From Sulfurovum zhangzhouensis (GTDB lineage: Bacteria; Campylobacterota; Campylobacteria; Campylobacterales; Sulfurovaceae): 64,000 nt of DNA. Of the stretch, positions 63,390 through 64,000 are shown one piece after another. Position 1 is the stretch's first letter, and each line of letters opens with the position of its first letter. Both the position numbers and the translations under genes were made by a program. The notes beneath the pieces were generated by a model. It was not told the DNA's origin. It made no database searches and saw only the letters and a program-made list of their open reading frames with translations. The stretch spans positions 310,001 through 374,000 of the forward strand of contig NZ_JAQIBD010000001.1 in assembly GCF_030347965.1 (NCBI RefSeq). Direction: 5' to 3'.

Positions 63390-64000
63390 CTATCCCAATA
63401 AATCCCTCACACTTTGACGTGGATCTTTACCTTCCTCTAACATAGCGTGAACTTCTGTGGCGATAGGTAGATATATCTCTTTTTGCTTTGCCAAAAGATA
63501 AAGTGCCTTAGCCGTCGGTACTCCTTCAGCTACCTCTCCAAGTTCTTCAAGTATATCTTCGATCTTTTTACCTTGAGCCAATCCGATCCCTACTCGGTAA
63601 TTACGTGAGAGTGTAGAACTTGCCGTTAAAAAAAGGTCTCCTGCTCCCCCTAGCGATAAAAAGGTCTCTGTTTTTGCACCAAATGCTTCTCCAAATCGTG
63701 TCATCTCTACAAGTCCGCGCGATATCAATGCTGCTCTTGCATTGTTTCCTAACTTCAGACCATCACATACTCCACCTGCAATGGCAATAACATTCTTATA
63801 TGCACCTGCAACTTCCTCACCGATGACATCATCATTGACATATCCTCTGATATATTCAGGTAACGCATCCGCATACGTTTTTGCCAGCTCTAAATTGGTC
63901 GAACTGATCACCAATGCGGTTGGCAGCGACTTTTGTACTTCTGCTGCAAAGGAGGGGCCTGAAATAAATGCGAGTCTATCCGCATCTACAAACTCTCCAT
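63390..64000 (-). CDS. gpsA: Glycerol-3-phosphate dehydrogenase [NAD(P)+], 5' part beyond window
   Basis: The C-terminal 202 residues are present and run off the end of the window, so the start is missing. Signature blocks: '[20 protein letters not shown]', '[20 protein letters not shown]', '[20 protein letters not shown]' and '[20 protein letters not shown]'. The enzyme makes sn-glycerol-3-phosphate for phospholipids. The Lys in 'GAYKN' is the catalytic residue. Confidence 0.93.
   Translation of the reverse strand, partial: GEFVDADRLAFISGPSFAAEVQKSLPTALVISSTNLELAKTYADALPEYIRGYVNDDVIGEEVAGAYKNVIAIAGGVCDGLKLGNNARAALISRGLVEMTRFGEAFGAKTETFLSLGGAGDLFLTASSTLSRNYRVGIGLAQGKKIEDILEELGEVAEGVPTAKALYLLAKQKEIYLPIATEVHAMLEEGKDPRQSVRDLLG

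Overview
The window looks like chromosome of a Campylobacterota bacterium (formerly Epsilonproteobacteria), most like the Sulfurovum/Sulfurimonas group. The evidence is the AT-rich coding style, the rpmH-rnpA-yidC-khpB-mnmE block, a MazG-type dimeric dUTPase, carboxynorspermidine decarboxylase (nspC), a cbpA-hspR pair and a nitrogen-fixation accessory locus. The genus assignment is an inference. I saw no tRNA, rRNA, CRISPR array, transposase or prophage.

0.1-12.5 kb: nitrogenase accessory locus. No nifHDK is in the window. There are three NifX/NifB-type FeMo-cofactor-binding proteins, a peroxiredoxin-fold protein without its peroxidatic Cys, a SIR2-like protein, dedicated ClpP and ClpX paralogues, NifS, three paralogous dicluster ferredoxins, a Sel1-repeat/NFU fusion and several unrecognised small proteins. 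Three motifs with exact TGG-N8-TTGC spacing (sigma-54 -24/-12) lie in front of transcription units here and nowhere else that I noticed. A LysE-type exporter and a 4-fold beta-flower protein interrupt the cluster.

12.5-29.5 kb: single genes and short operons for stress and envelope functions. These include an ene-reductase, a periplasmic Cache protein, DUF2202, MntP, DUF1444, DUF6928, DUF523/DUF1722, PdxH, an L,D-transpeptidase, two SDR proteins, a DCC thiol protein, HemD, MarR, a lipocalin and a glutathione peroxidase. Two genes between the lipocalin and the peroxidase are broken: a flavin reductase-like gene by an in-frame TAG and an NTF2-like gene by two frameshifts.

29.5-36 kb: a TetR-controlled operon (tetR-tolC-hlyD-RND pump-patatin) with a clear palindromic operator. 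36-39.5 kb: a two-gene 2-oxoacid oxidoreductase whose gamma-alpha chain is fused to an N-terminal cytochrome b5-like domain and a four-helix DUF2231 membrane domain, the most unusual protein architecture in the window. 39.5-48 kb: cbpA-hspR under a near-consensus promoter, rhodanese, an rRNA/tRNA methyltransferase, DsrE, purH, a 445-bp intergenic region full of inverted repeats, purL and dut.

48-64 kb: housekeeping block (mnmE, khpB, yidC, rnpA, rpmH), nspC, a hybrid histidine kinase preceded by a probable GEMM (c-di-GMP-I class) riboswitch, tamB-tamA and the 3' part of gpsA. The rnpA gene has no usual start codon at the position where homologues begin.
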